Origin: Amphibalanus amphitrite
Taxonomy: Eukaryota; Arthropoda; Thecostraca; Balanomorpha; Balanidae
NCBI RefSeq assembly: GCF_019059575.1
Contig: NW_024882738.1
Span: forward strand, 124,001-188,000
Reading direction: 5' to 3'
DNA length: 64,000 nucleotides
The position numbers and the translations under genes are program-made. The notes under the pieces were generated by a model. The model was not told the origin of the DNA. It ran no database searches and saw only the letters and a program-made list of their open reading frames with translations. This document shows, piece by piece, positions 22,389-34,303 of the stretch. Position 1 is the stretch's first letter. The number at the start of each line of letters is the position of its first letter.

Positions 22389-23743
22389 GGGTAGTGTGGG
22401 GTAATTTGAACATATTTTTACGTCTTCTCCGTTGTACCAAATTCCAGTTCAACCCTGGATGAAGAAAAACTGCTTCAGTAGCGCAAGTGTCACTTGCTTT
22501 CACCATGCAAGCCTCATTTTTGGACGAGCCGAGCATACCTTGAATAGCATAGCCTCACTTCTCCACCAAGTCACGGTGTGTTCAAATTGCCCCACCGTGG
22601 GGTAATTTGAACATACTGCCTTTACCTGTCATAAAAACGATAGTCTCGCCAGCACCGATGTTGTTTGACCCATAAACAAATAGGCAGAACAATTCTAAAC
22701 ATACCTTTAATTGAAAAATCAACACAACAGCAAAAATAACAGTTGCAGAGTATCAATATCTGCACGCTGCACACCGGTCAGTTGACAGAATTCGCCCCTC
22801 TTCAATTAACAGAACGTCTATCATTTTTGTTCGATAAAACTCTCCCAACCGTACTACATCTGTTAAAGTGGTGCCAATCGAAACCTGGACATTTTGAGTT
22901 CTGATTTTGTTCAATGTTCAATTCGGAATTGGTTGGACAAAGGTAGCAGACTGGACAACATTGGACGATGGCTTGCTACACTTCAGCGCTTTTTATAAAG
23001 TAATCGCGCATAGCATTGATTGGCGAATGGAAAGCTTGTTAAGCTCTCAATATAATGAACACTTTTCGGCTGGTAAAATTACATGATAAGCAATATAAAT
23101 GACGGTTTTGAGTGTTGATAGCTGCATAATTTTCGGACATATTTGGACAAATAGTTGACTTTAACATTTTTGGACGGAAAATCAACAAAAATGCCGGACA
23201 TTAGACGGATATTAGACGTAAATTTTCTAAAACTGGCATCACTTATCTGCTACTGCCTTGGGTCGAAAATATTGGCAAAAAAAAAAAAAACTGGGAGCGT
23301 TGTTTTTTTCGGAGCTATCCCTGTCTTCATTGAAATTCTCACACTATGTTCAAATTACCCCACGCTAAAAGTTATTTTGCCATTTTAAAAAACATGGTTC
23401 AAAAGCAAATTTCTTGGATTGAAGGCACTGATTAGGTCATTATACAACAAAAGCCGTTGCGTATTAGGCGCTAGCAATGCAAGATTTTGCGCTGCAATGA
23501 AGTTGCAATGACGTGTTGATAGGCGTTTTTTTCTTACGAAATTGATTTTTTACACTGTGCGTCAACATCTTCATATAAAGTTTATCCCTGAAAGTTTAAA
23601 CCCCGTTCATATGATAGCCCTTTTAGTTACGATAATTTCTCTCATTGGTCTTATTGTCATGCCACTTATGGATTTTCCGTAATTTTCTGTTATTCACACT
23701 ATGTTAAAATTGCCCCACATGTTCAAATTACCCCACCCTACCC
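22389..23743. mobile_element. TA-flanked MITE, GGGTAGTGTGGGGTAA ends
   Basis: Terminal inverted repeats read GGGTAGTGTGGGGTAATTTG and its diverged complement, flanked by TA (22387-22388 and 23744-23745). The motif TTCAAATTACCCCAC or TTCAAATTGCCCCAC recurs subterminally in both orientations (22573-22607, 23347-23366, 23704-23737). No credible open frame is present. It is inserted at the tyrosine codon of the YVDD active site of PLE 2. Confidence 0.8.
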
Positions 23744-24657
23744 TATGTCGACGATGTGCTTGTGTTGGCACCGGAAAATGTGGACGTGGAAAAGAAGTTA
23801 ACGGATCTAAATGCAGTTGATTCAAAAATTCAATTCACCCTCGAAACTGAAAACGAAGGCATGATTCCCTTTCTCGACACGCTGATCATGCGAAGGGAAG
23901 GTAGACTGAAATTTACTGTTTACCGGAAGCCTACAAATAAGAAGGATTATGTCCACTTTTTCTCAGAGCATAATGAGCGAGTGAAAAACGGAGTAGTGAT
24001 TGGATTTTTCTTACGGGCCTATCGTATCTGTAGTGAGGAGTTCCTCGACGGAGAAATCAAACACATTTTTGCTACTTTTGAGAAACTCAAATATCCAAAA
24101 GGCTATGTCATTCGCATGAAGAAGAAGACAGAGGAAATTCGAGATAGAACCGCGGAAGAACGAAGAGAAAAGAGACGAGAGCGAACGAAGCGAGGACGTT
24201 TTATATCACTACCGAACTCACAACACGCCGAAACGATCGCCAGCTCCCTTCGTGCTGCTGGTACCAATGTCGCTATCGTAACTGGAAAGAAATTGAAAGT
24301 TTGACCAAACCACACAACAACAAGGAACAAACGGACAGCGTGGTTTACAAAATTCCCTGCTCTGGCCCGTGTCAGAAATCATGCATAGGAGAGACAGGAA
24401 GGGGCTTAGAAACACGGCTGAAGGAGCACAAACGGGACGTCCGAAATCACGACTCAAAAAACGCATTCGTTCCACACATAGACAAGTGTGGAAGCCTGTC
24501 AGACTGGTCCAGGGCGGGCGTCATCGAGGAAGGAATGTCAAAATCAGTTCGTAAAGCAAAAGAAGCAGCACATATTATGTTAAATGATGTCATCAACGTA
24601 AAATCGGGCTTCTTTACGTGGGCAAAGATCGGAGCAAAGATGGCGGTAGATATTTAA
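23744..24657 (+). pseudogene. PLE 2 reverse transcriptase 3' part plus GIY-YIG endonuclease
   Basis: The frame resumes at the RT active site (YVDDVLVLAP) directly after the MITE. Just left of the MITE (22370-22386) the same frame supplies Met-Trp-Ile-Arg, the usual W-x-R lead-in. IPFLDTLIMRREGRLKFTVY is the Penelope-type block. A stop at about 24302 lies at a one-base frameshift, after which the GIY-YIG domain follows: VVYKIPCSGPC, CIGETGRGLETRLKEHKRD with the catalytic arginine, and FVPHIDKCG. Unlike PLE 1 the first GIY tyrosine position reads SCIGETG. It is broken by a MITE and a frameshift and lacks the RT 5' portion. Confidence 0.8.
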
Positions 24658-24740
24658 ATGTATTTGTACAAGTGGAGGGAGACCACACATTCTGGAACGT
24701 GGTTGGACTCCCAAAATGATGTTTTTCTGTGGGTAAATGT

Positions 24741-27700
24741 CACGGACGTATAAATAAACTGGACTGACGATCCCAATGGACCTCCTATGGAAGATAGTGA
24801 AGCCGACAAGGCGCCATTTTACGTTGCCAAAAACCCGGGCTCTGAAAGGTCATCGAGCCAATACAATTGGAATTGCGTCTAAACGGATGATCGGATAGAG
24901 ATGCTGGTGGTACCGTTCGACGGGTAATGCTTTGAGGCAGGTGATGATGCATGTCACAGGTCATTCGGTGTCACGTGGCGCGTTCCACGTGCCGATTAAG
25001 TCAGGAAGGGCAAAAACCTTTAAGCGACGCTCCAAATTAAACGGTGGGCGACACAGGTGCCAAATTCACAGGCCACATGTCCCAGTGTTTGACCATTAAC
25101 ATATAGTAGGCTCGGCAGCAGGGGGTGCGGAATGCACGCGCCAGGGGCGAAAAACATGTTTTGAGGAGGAATCCTCCGATTCCGGAAAACCTTGACCTAG
25201 GCACACCAAATTTGGCACACTGACACGACTGGACGAGCGCTTTAAGGCGCTGTGCAAATAGATGTGCTGGGGTACACGGTGCACGTGCTGTGCACGTGCA
25301 AACCTTTTGATGTTGCACTCTGTGTCACATATACGGGCAGAGCGGGTAGCGCTAGCAAGCTCAAAGTACCAAATTTACACAGGCCACCCGGAATGCATTC
25401 CCGCATAGTTATTGAGCATATCCATCTCCTGGTGGACCCCGAAGGTGCGCTCTGCACGTGCAAAAAAAAAATTATCCGCGCCGGGCGGTGGGGATGCTTG
25501 GACACCCCATGTAGGTTTATGTAAATATCTCGAAAACGGCGTTGTGGAGCGCCGCCGTTTTTAGCACACCCTTTCATGCATCTTTTTCACACATGCTGCA
25601 TAGCTTTCAGACCCAGGTCACTCAAGGTTAGGTCACCAGGTTACGTCCAAGTGGCATTACCTTAACTTAGTTATAATGCCCGTCATAGCTACAACACAGA
25701 CTGAACAATCGGTCTAAAACGTTGGCAGCGATTACTAAGAGCACCATATACACGTAAAGTACCTCTACCTCGGTAGTTCACTGTCACTGACCTAGGGTTT
25801 TGTTGGTTTTGCGACCTTTCTTTTATAGGTAAGTCAATGGGAGACAATTGAACTGCGCTTCTGTTGCACGAAACTCATATTAACATACTAAACAATGCAC
25901 TCAAATAACGGGACACGGGTAGCATGAAACGTGACATATTTAATCGGGAAATTGCACCTGTGACCTCTACTTATGTCCTGGGGTTATTTCAGGTCATGAC
26001 AGCCATCCACAACATTTTGACAGTAACCTTTGGTAGAGACATGCAAGAGCGCTGAAAACACTTTTGATATGTTTAGTTCAACTTCGTAAATTGAGGTTGT
26101 TGCGAGTTCTACGGGTCATTTATCAATGTCATGTTTGTTTTGATCACAGCTGATGTTTTCATGCATTTAGGCCAGGTCGGGTCAGGACAGGTCAGGTTAA
26201 CCAGTAGGTGTCCTGCCGCTTATCCATAGTAGGTGTCAACCACCACTGATGGCGTCGTAACATGCTACGAAGGCAATGAAACTATAACTTCTTAAATGTT
26301 AAACTGAATGCTAAATTAGAAATCAGCTCGAAAAACTGTCCTAGAAACATGTAAAACTCGAAAAGGTGAACCAAGGTCATTAAAGGTCAGTGACCTTGAC
26401 CTAATTTTCACGTGACCTTGACACCCACCATATTGCATGTGACCAGCATCATATCACATGTTTGAACGCTTGAGTTGAAACCACGAAAAGACAGCAAACG
26501 CGCAGCTAGTGCGCGCCGACATACGCCGAATCGCGATTCCGGCCACATGCATGGTCTCGTAATAATAACTTAATATCAGATGCTGATTTACCGCTACTCA
26601 GTCAAGTTAAAACCATTTCTTGGCCGCGGTCACCGGTCCAGGCCACCACATAATCGTACCTATTACACCGCGCTTGCTCAATGCTCAGTTCGTATTGTAA
26701 AAACACTGCGGCACAGCATAGATGCAGGCGCTCTGCTACTGCCATCTATGGGTGAAAGATGAAGATAATGGTTGTTGCGGTACAGTATCACTACAGGCGC
26801 CGATAATGCTTTATAATTGTACTTTTTGTGTTAAGACTTTTGCCTTTTGCGCTACCTACAATTAATCTTTTTTTCATTTTTTCATTCTTATGTTGGTAAA
26901 TGAAGCGCAGTTCAATTGTCTCTCCTCGACTTACCTATAATAGAAAGGTCGCAAAATCAACAGAACCCTAAGTCAGTGACAGTGAAATACCGAGGTAGAG
27001 GTACTTTACGTATATATGGTGCTCGCTCTTAGTAATCGCTGCCAACGTTTTAGACCGATTGTTCAGTCTGTGTAGCTATGATGGGCATTATAACTTTTCC
27101 TAAGGTAAGGCCACTTGGACGTAACCTGGTGTCCTAGCCTTGAGTGACCTGGGTCTGAAAATTATGCAGCATGTGTGAAAAAGATGCATGAAAGGGTGTG
27201 CTAAAAACGGCGGCGCTCCACAACGCCGTTTTCGAGATATTTACATAAATCTACATGGGGTGTCCAAGCATCCCCACCGCCCGGCGCGGATAATTTTTGC
27301 ACGTGCAGAGCGCACCTTCGGGGTCCACCAGGAGATGGATATGCTCAATAACTATGCGGGAATACATTCTGGTTGGCCTGTGTAAATTTAGCACTTTGAG
27401 CTTGCTAGCGCCACCCGCTCTGCCCGTATATGTGACACAGAGTGCAACATCAAAAGGTTTGCACGTGCACAGCACGTGCACCGTGTACCCCAGCACATCT
27501 ATTTGCACAGCGCCTTAAAGCGCTCGTCCAGTCGTGTCAGTGTGCCAAATTTGGTGTGCCTAGGTCAAAGTTTTCCGAAATCGGAGGATGCCTCCTCAAA
27601 ACATGTTTTTCGCCCCTGGCGCGTGCATTCCGCACCTCCTGCTGCCGAGCATATCATATGTTAATGGTCAAACACCGGAACATGTGACCTGTGAATTTGG

Positions 27701-27873
27701 CACCTGTGCCGCCCACCGTTTAATTTGGAGCGACGCTTAAAGGTTTTTGTCCTTCCTGACTTTGTCGGCACGTGGCCCTTTCAGAGCACGGGTTTTTGGC
27801 AACGTAAAATGGCGCCTTGTCGGCTTCACCTGAATGGAGGTGGTTGCGGGTCCAGTTTATTTATACGTCCGTG
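24741..27873. mobile_element. Foldback element with 8 bp target duplication
   Basis: It is flanked by direct GTAAATGT (24733-24740 and 27874-27881). The ends are CACGGACGTATAAATA and its complement. The arms are about 1.1 kb: 24741 to about 25862 matches about 26903-27873 inverted. The loop is about 1 kb and contains sequence related to the interior of the TTAA elements (for example 26160-26410). Open frames in the arms are small, occur as mirror pairs and carry no recognised domain. An 8 bp duplication fits hAT- or P-type transposition. It lies in the 3' region of PLE 2. Confidence 0.85.
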
Positions 27874-28004
27874 GTAAATGTATACTGTGTCATTTTCATG
27901 TGAACGATTGAACGAATACGAATAGTAATTTATCGAATATTTGTCGAATATCCTATTGAATATGCTATCGAATATGCTAATTAATTTAACATATGTACTA
28001 AGTT

Positions 28005-28249
28005 CAGGGGCGCGGGAACTACTTTCCGACTGGGGGGCACACCATAATAGAGATTAACCTAGGGTACCCCCAAATCTAGTTTTTTCACCGGTTTTAGGCC
28101 ACTTATTTTTCACCTCTCGGCTTTTTCAACAAAAAAGAAAACATTTGCAAAAAAGTGTGGTATTCCGTCTCAAAGCTACCGCCCCCACGGCCCCAGAGTT
28201 GGGGGGCAAGCTGCCCCCACTGCCCCCCCCCCCGGCTCCCGCGCCTATG
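28005..28249. mobile_element. hAT-type MITE, CAGGGGCGCGGGA ends
   Basis: A 245 bp element flanked by direct ACTAAGTT (27997-28004 and 28250-28257). The ends are CAGGGGCGCGGGA and the complement of CATAGGCGCGGGA. The 8 bp duplication and CAGGGGCG start are typical of hAT elements. It has C-rich runs and no coding capacity. Confidence 0.85.
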
Positions 28250-28268
28250 ACTAAGTTTCATTTCATTT

Positions 28269-28300
28269 GCACTGACGAAGACGCCTTATCGTTGAAACGT
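28269..28300 (+). ncRNA. Hammerhead-like motif in PLE 2 terminal region
   Basis: CTGACGA is followed by a short hairpin-like segment and GAAACGTC, the CUGANGA and GAAA arrangement seen in PLE terminal repeats. Pairing of stem II is imperfect by eye. Its position downstream of the PLE 2 endonuclease, after subtraction of the two insertions, fits a PLE 3' terminal region. Confidence 0.4.
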
Positions 28301-28940
28301 CTGCGGAATATAGATATAAAGATTTGAATTGCACTGTTTTGTCGTTTGTGGACTTGATACTATGATATATGTTGAACATTTGTCTCACAGTTTACCAAGT
28401 TTCTTTCCAAATAACTAATTTTTTTGTTTTCTAAATGCTTAAATTTACACTTCCATCTCAAATTGACTTTCAGCAAAGGACAAACTGACTCTCTTCAAAA
28501 TCACCTGGTGGGAAATTGAGATATCATTACTTAAAATTTTTGCCACCAGGTGGTTGCCAAGACGTACCACTTCTGATACAGCAGGGTTTTCAACAATTTT
28601 CACCTCTATGATTAGCAGGCGAATTTTCTGCAAATTGACTTACAGATATGATACCAGGGGCACTAGAGGGTTAATTGACAATGACTGGTACAGAATTGTC
28701 AAACTCAATGATGCATTTTGCTAGCCCTTTTGCCAAAAATTGTAGTCTGTTTCATTGTCATACTCACATCTCCCCATCAGCATGACATTGCTTGGCGTTC
28801 TCCATACTCACCTGGTTGGGTTCCTAGTGCCGGAAACAGACGGGCAGGAAAGGATGGCAAGGAGAATGAAGGAACACTGAACTAGTATAGACGCGCCAGC
28901 CCCTTATCTCAGTCCATCTTGCAGCAGTCTGAGTAATTAA

Positions 28941-31202
28941 AGGGACACTCCCACCTTAACCCTCGCCGGCACAGGCCATTTTGAGTCCTTCGACGGCACA
29001 AGGGGGGGGGGGGGTTGGTACGACCCCCCCCCCCTCGCGTTTGGCCCCTGATTGAGCTAGAGCTTCGCGAAAAAAAAACGAGCGTGTTGCCCGTCACGAG
29101 ACGAAGCCGATGGTACCCAATTTTAAGGTCCTAGGTCATCAGGTGACCTTCCAGGTCAGGTCAATGACCCGAAAACCGGGAAAATCGGGACCTGTTAGAA
29201 AGTCGTAAAGTGTGGCTGCTATGTGGTTTTCCGGGGTGCTGATCACGAATATCGTGTTAGTTTTGATAATAGATGATGTCTTTAAGCATTTAGACCAGGT
29301 CGGGTCAGCAGGTCAGGTCAGGTCAACCGGTAGGGGTTGTGACGGGTATTCGTAATACGTGTCAACCGCCTCGGACAGCTTCGTAACATGTTACGAAGGC
29401 ACCAAAACTACTTCGTAAATGTTCAAATGGTTGCTAAATTCGAATTCAGCTCCAAAAACTAGCCTAGAAACATGTAAAACTCGAAAAAGTGAACCGAGGT
29501 CACCCGAGGTCACCAAAGGTCAATGACCTGACCTGACCTTCAGGTGACCTTGACACCCACCCTAATGCATGGGAGCAACATCAAATTACATGTTTGAACG
29601 TTTGAAACCACGAAAAGCTTGCAAACGCGCGGCTAATGCGAGCCGACATGCGCTGAACCGCGATTTCGGCCAAACATGGTCACAGAAAAGAGGTCACAGG
29701 TCAAATGTCATTGGGGTCAGGGTCATGAAATTTTCAGGGTAGGTGTAAAATTGATCAATGCGAGGGTACTGAAAGTTTCGTCGCGATCGGCCGCTTTTTA
29801 CGCGAGTTATTCGCGAAAAAACTTAGGGGGGGTTGCATCAACCCCCCCCCCTGTGCCGGCGAGGGTTAACATTAGTTTTGAGTTGAGATAGCCAAATTGG
29901 TGGCCATGGCCTGCAAATACCGGTTTGGGCACTCACAACATCGAAAAATGCTTTAATTCGAAGATATGGAATTTCAAACTTGCAGTTTTCGGATTCTAAG
30001 GGGCTAATGCATTGGAATGCCCCCTTAGAATTTGTGACGTCAGCGGAGATCTAACGATTTTTAAATCTTAGATTAAAACCATCGTTAACACGTGGTGGTA
30101 TACGCTGCTTTGCGCGCAACGTCTGCCGCACTTTAAAGGTAGTGTGCCACCTTTGAAAGATTTCCCATTTTATTTTTCCTAGGATAAGAAGCTTCTGTTT
30201 TTACCTAATATCGCAAAAAAATCAAAAATGGGCCTGGAATAGTGCCTTTTTCGCCTAAAAGTTTTTCGGTTTTTAGATATGTATAACAACTGTAGTGGGC
30301 TCACCTGCAAACAGGCGTCGGGCAACAATCGCGAATGCGGCGCACTTGTGACAATAAGCAAAGGTCATTATAGTGTTACGACCATACGACGTACGGGAAT
30401 GAGTTATCAGCTGGCTAATCGTAGACAACACAATGTCGAGCCTTTAACTGTAAGCCCGTATTGGTATTGTTTCTTTTATTTGGCTGTCGAACATTATTTA
30501 TGGTTTGAAATATGATTTTATGTAAAATAATTGATATGAAAAAGCCGTCTTATAAGTTATGACCCCATTTCACCACACGCAAGTGGCAGAAATGACAATG
30601 ATCAGCTGACGCATTTTTCTTGGCCGAAGTCAGAGCGCGCGGCCCGACGCACCACGCGTATTTGGAAATTCCGACCTCAACGAGCATCAGAAGCCACCTA
30701 ATAGGCGTGTTCGAAACTGCAGGAGATGATGATGAACGGGTTTATCGAAACTTGATTGGATGAGCATATCGGTAATAGCGATTTCAGTGTGTGCATTTAT
30801 TGTTCATAGTGGTGTGAAATGTGGTTGGGGTACGACCGACAACCCGTCGGGGCGAATTTCGCACTGGGGTACTCAAAATTTGAAGAATTTAAGACGTTTC
30901 CATGAGTTTTGAAGGTATGGATAAGTTCTAAAAATCCGGTTCTCCTTATCTGGGCCATTAACTCCATACGGTCCAAGAAAGCTGGCACACTACCTTTAAG
31001 GCTGCCAAATTATTGCTTCCAAATAAAGTCGCTAGTAACAGGGGAGATCCCAAAAAGTAAACAAAAGTAAAAGCCTAATATCTTGAAAACCAGTGAATAT
31101 TTTTCGGTGAAATTTGGTAGATATTCGTTTTCGCTCTTTCTGAACCAAGGGACATCACTTTCATGCCAATTCATTAACTTTTTTGAAGGTGGGAGGGTCC
31201 CT
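28941..31202. mobile_element. TTAA-type element, AGGGACNCTCCCACCTT ends
   Basis: Bounded by TTAA (28937-28940 and 31203-31206) with inverted ends AGGGACACTCCCACCTT and the complement of AGGGACCCTCCCACCTT. A second copy of the same family, in the opposite orientation, is at 53807-56473 and shares GTTTTGAGTTGAGATAGCC-like and GCGCGCAAAGCAGC-like blocks. Another TTAA element (28960-29865) is nested just inside its left end. No transposase is visible. Confidence 0.8.
28960..29865. mobile_element. TTAA-type element with G-run/C-run end palindromes (copy B)
   Basis: Flanked by TTAA (28956-28959 and 29866-29869). The left end CCCTCGCCGGCACAGG is followed by a palindrome of a G run, a short loop and a C run at about 28999-29034. 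The right end mirrors this at about 29825-29851, ending CCTGTGCCGGCGAGGG. The interior has many AGGTCA/TGACCT words and is non-coding. Confidence 0.9.
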
Positions 31203-31206
31203 TTAA

Positions 31207-31827
31207 CCCGGCGGCCGCTGGGCCTCCGCGCCACCCGCCGGCCGCTGGGGGGGGGCATAAAGTTGCCCCCCCCTTTACTTCTGCGACGATATCGTCGCAA
31301 CGCGAAGAGATAGAGAAGCGAAACTTTGCACACATCTTCCTGAATACCTAGCCGAGGTTGTGTCCAAATTTGGTGTCGATCCCATTTGAAATGACGTCAC
31401 AGTGACGTCATAAGTGAAATTATAGTTTTGCGACTCTCATATTCCTCACGATACATCACATATATGGGACCGAATATAAAGGGCCGATTATTGGTCAGAA
31501 ACTAGATGGAAGTGTAGTAAGATGTTTTAGGATGACAGCAGCACCTGCTGTCTAGTTCATTTAGTTCATGTCTAGTTCATTTACAGTCGAGTTTCATGCT
31601 CAGCGTCATCAGAAACGGTCCATATCGGAAAACGACAAAACTTTATGACGTCACTGTGACGTCATCTTAGGTGCTACAACCATTAAACCTTCCTCAAACA
31701 TTGCCTAGGTATTCATTTGAAGCTATGCCAAGTTTCACGTTCGTAGCTCATCAGTTTTCGGAGATATTTCACAAAACGTAAAGGGGGGGCAACTTTATGC
31801 CCCCCCCCCCCCCCAGCGGCTCGTGGG
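31207..31827. mobile_element. TTAA-type element with G-run/C-run end palindromes (copy C)
   Basis: It starts CCCGGCGGCCGCTGGG after the TTAA shared with the preceding element (31203-31206) and ends CCAGCGGCTCGTGGG before TTAA (31828-31831). G-run/loop/C-run palindromes lie at about 31248-31272 and 31783-31814, with the loop ATAAAGTT or AACTTTAT between the runs. The interior has TGACGTCA words and is non-coding. Confidence 0.8.
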
Positions 31828-32079
31828 TTAAGGCTGGAACTGTGCGCCTTTCACATAGTTTGTCACATGACTTGTCATATATCCAAAGTCTCGGCAAATG
31901 AACACTTTCAACTGTTTTGTTTTGCAAAAATGCCCAACACTTGCATCATCCATTTGGGCACAGATTTACTTCCTTAAATGGAAATCAAGGCTTCATACAA
32001 GCCAGGGGAGGCGAAGTTTGCCATCCTGTGTTGCCGATGATTCGGGCATGAGCACTATCTTGGTCTTCCTGGTGGCATT

Positions 32080-32291
32080 GTAACCGCAGGTTGTTTGAAA
32101 AGACAAACACTATTCGTTAGAATTGTGTTTTTCTATTGAAAAACAACCGGAGCGGTCGTTCTCCGGGCTATGTTTTGCAAGTCTGGTAACCGCAGGTTGT
32201 TTGAAAAGACAAACACTATTCGTTAGAATTGTGTTTTTCTATTGAAAAACAACCGGAGCGGTCCTTCTCCGGGCTATGTTTTGCATGGTTG
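32080..32291 (+). repeat. Tandem pair of 106 bp hairpin units
   Basis: Two head-to-tail copies of a unit starting GTAACCGCAGGTTG and containing GTTTTTCTATTGAAAAAC and CCGGAGCGGT-CCTTCTCCGG, each able to form a hairpin. A third copy starts at 34821. Confidence 0.85.
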
Positions 32292-34303
32292 GCAGCGAAT
32301 CAGTACAACTTGACCGGGGCCTAGACGAATCGCTCAATCTTCGTAAAAAGTTCAGGGTATGGGCTCCAGCAGGCGATCTACCTAATGGCACCGGTCGCTA
32401 CTCGCTTAAAACCTCGTGGCACGTGGCACGTGCGTTTCAATTTTCGCCCATGTTAAGTCAATGGGGTTTTGGACACTTTTTGCGCCATCGGGAATGGCGG
32501 AAAAACGAGCCAAGAAAGGGGTGGTTTTCATCCCAGCATTTTATGGCAAACACGTTTGGGTACACGCTAGTGTGCACCGTATACCCCTCAGAATTCCGTA
32601 ACGTGCCTTTGCACGAGGTCAAAGTTGAAATTTTTTCGCTCCCCATGTTAAGTCAATGGACGGTTTTGCAGAGACATTTTCATTCGTTCATTGCACAAAA
32701 TTATATGATACGGTTTTGTTTAAACTTTCAGGACCTGTTGAGAAACGACCATAGAACATGTTGTTATGCTTCGTTATGAAATATAATGGCCCGTTTTGGG
32801 GTAATCGGCACGTGCATTTTCCCATAGGGTTAACATGGGAAAAAATTAAAATGCGATTTGCGAAAAATTTCGTCAATTATATTTGCTGATATTTTTAGGG
32901 TCGGATCTCGGGCTGGCACCCCAACTGACGGTGGTAATTACTTAAAATATAATTGACAAAATTTCGGGTAATCATCACAAACAGTTACCCCATGTTGAGC
33001 CTATGGCGAATTCGAAAAATTATTTTCAAATCGATTTTGCAAAAAATTTCCACGTTAGATTTTGAAAATGTTCCAATATGTTGTGCCCCGGGGTGTCGGC
33101 TACCACATGGTATGGGTCAGATATGGGGCGATTGAAAAGCACGTGCCACGTGCAAACGTGTTTGATGGGGTAACCTCCGGGAAAATCCGACATTGGCCTA
33201 CTCGGGGTCCTATGGCGTGGAAACGACTTCAACTAGCGACACCAAATCAGTGCAGCCGGTGAGCAGATGAGACCAGCTTCTCGCACTAGTGGTCACGTGT
33301 CGCACGTGCTATTGCACGTGCCGTGGCACGGGGTCAATTTTGGTGCCTAAATATACTAGCATTGTGAAATGCAAGGAGTGGGGGAAATAGCCGTCAGGCC
33401 GTCAGTTTTTATGATAGGGTCGATCTGAAAACGGGTTTAGGCACAGAATGAAGGGGACTAAAAAACTGCTATCTCGGATTTTTTTGTAAAATGAAAAATT
33501 TATAATTCTGGGGAAATGATATATTCGAAAGGTGAAATTTCCCTAAATTTTCCCGTTTTACGAGTTTAGCCGTCCACTGTTCAGAGACGGTGACACCGGC
33601 CGGGGTCATCTTTTACATGCTGATGGCCACGTCGATGGGTCATCACGTGGCGTGAACGGTGAAGCTATCAGAGGTCCGGCACGTGCCACGTGGCCACGTG
33701 TTTGAGTCGCGTACCTCCCATATTATCGTGTGTTTGCCGATTTGTGGCCTTATAGCACGAAAACAGCACAAGCCAGAAACACTGAAATGGTGCAATCAGT
33801 GAAGGGACAAGTCCTGCTTACACCACCGGCGGTCACGTGGCACACGTGCAAATTTGGGCACCTCCGTTGCGGAGATATTTTATAGTGAAATATTCAAATG
33901 AACATAACTTTGTCAGTTAGTCCAATTGGGCTAGACTTTGGTGGGTGGATAAAATTGTTCATCGACAGGAACGAATGCGCCACGTTTGTCGCAGTGCGCC
34001 ACGTTTGTCTCAAAGCGCGTTTTTCACAATTAAAGCGGTTTTTCACAATTAAAGTCTCAACCTTCGGATCCGCAGTGCTGTTCGATAAGCGCTGCCCGGG
34101 CCTATGTATTTTCATGTGCCACGGTTGGGGTGCAGCTGCACGTGCGCACGTGTAGGGGTCGCTTCAAGATAGCACACCGACTCCGGTCTGCACGTGCAAG
34201 GCTCATCCTCTCGTTTGGCGGCGGGCGTTTTTGCTGCGTTTACAAAGGTGCTTGCTCAAACAACCTGCGGTCCCGCGATGCGGAGCCCAGCATCGCAGAT
34301 GCT
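32292..34303. other. Repeat-like non-coding region rich in CACGTG
   Basis: No gene is recognised. GTTAAGTCAATGG-like words recur at 32452, 32645 and, diverged or inverted, near 32830 and 32993, and GTGGCACGTGCG-type palindromes are frequent. The first part, 32292 to about 32660, is duplicated at 34926-35296. The segment at 34010-34105 ends with an AAACCTTCGG-like block similar to the end of the G+T-rich repeats. Confidence 0.5.

Larger units (their letters stand above)
21919..28670. mobile_element. TTAA-type element enclosing PLE 2
   Basis: The left end CCCTCTAATGCCC after TTAA (21915-21918) is mirrored at the right by GGGCACTAGAGGG before TTAA (28671-28674). Its own sequence is about 430 bp on the left and about 300 bp on the right; the rest is a nested PLE with three further insertions. 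The inferred original is a sub-1 kb non-autonomous element of the TTAA type. Confidence 0.6.

Noticed and set aside
25037-27687. Paired open frames of about 80-110 codons
   Set aside because: They are mirror images in the two arms of the foldback, present on both strands, with no recognised domain.
32276-32779. 167-codon open frame, repeated at 34912-35328
   Set aside because: It lies in a duplicated repeat module, overlaps other frames on both strands and has no recognisable motif.
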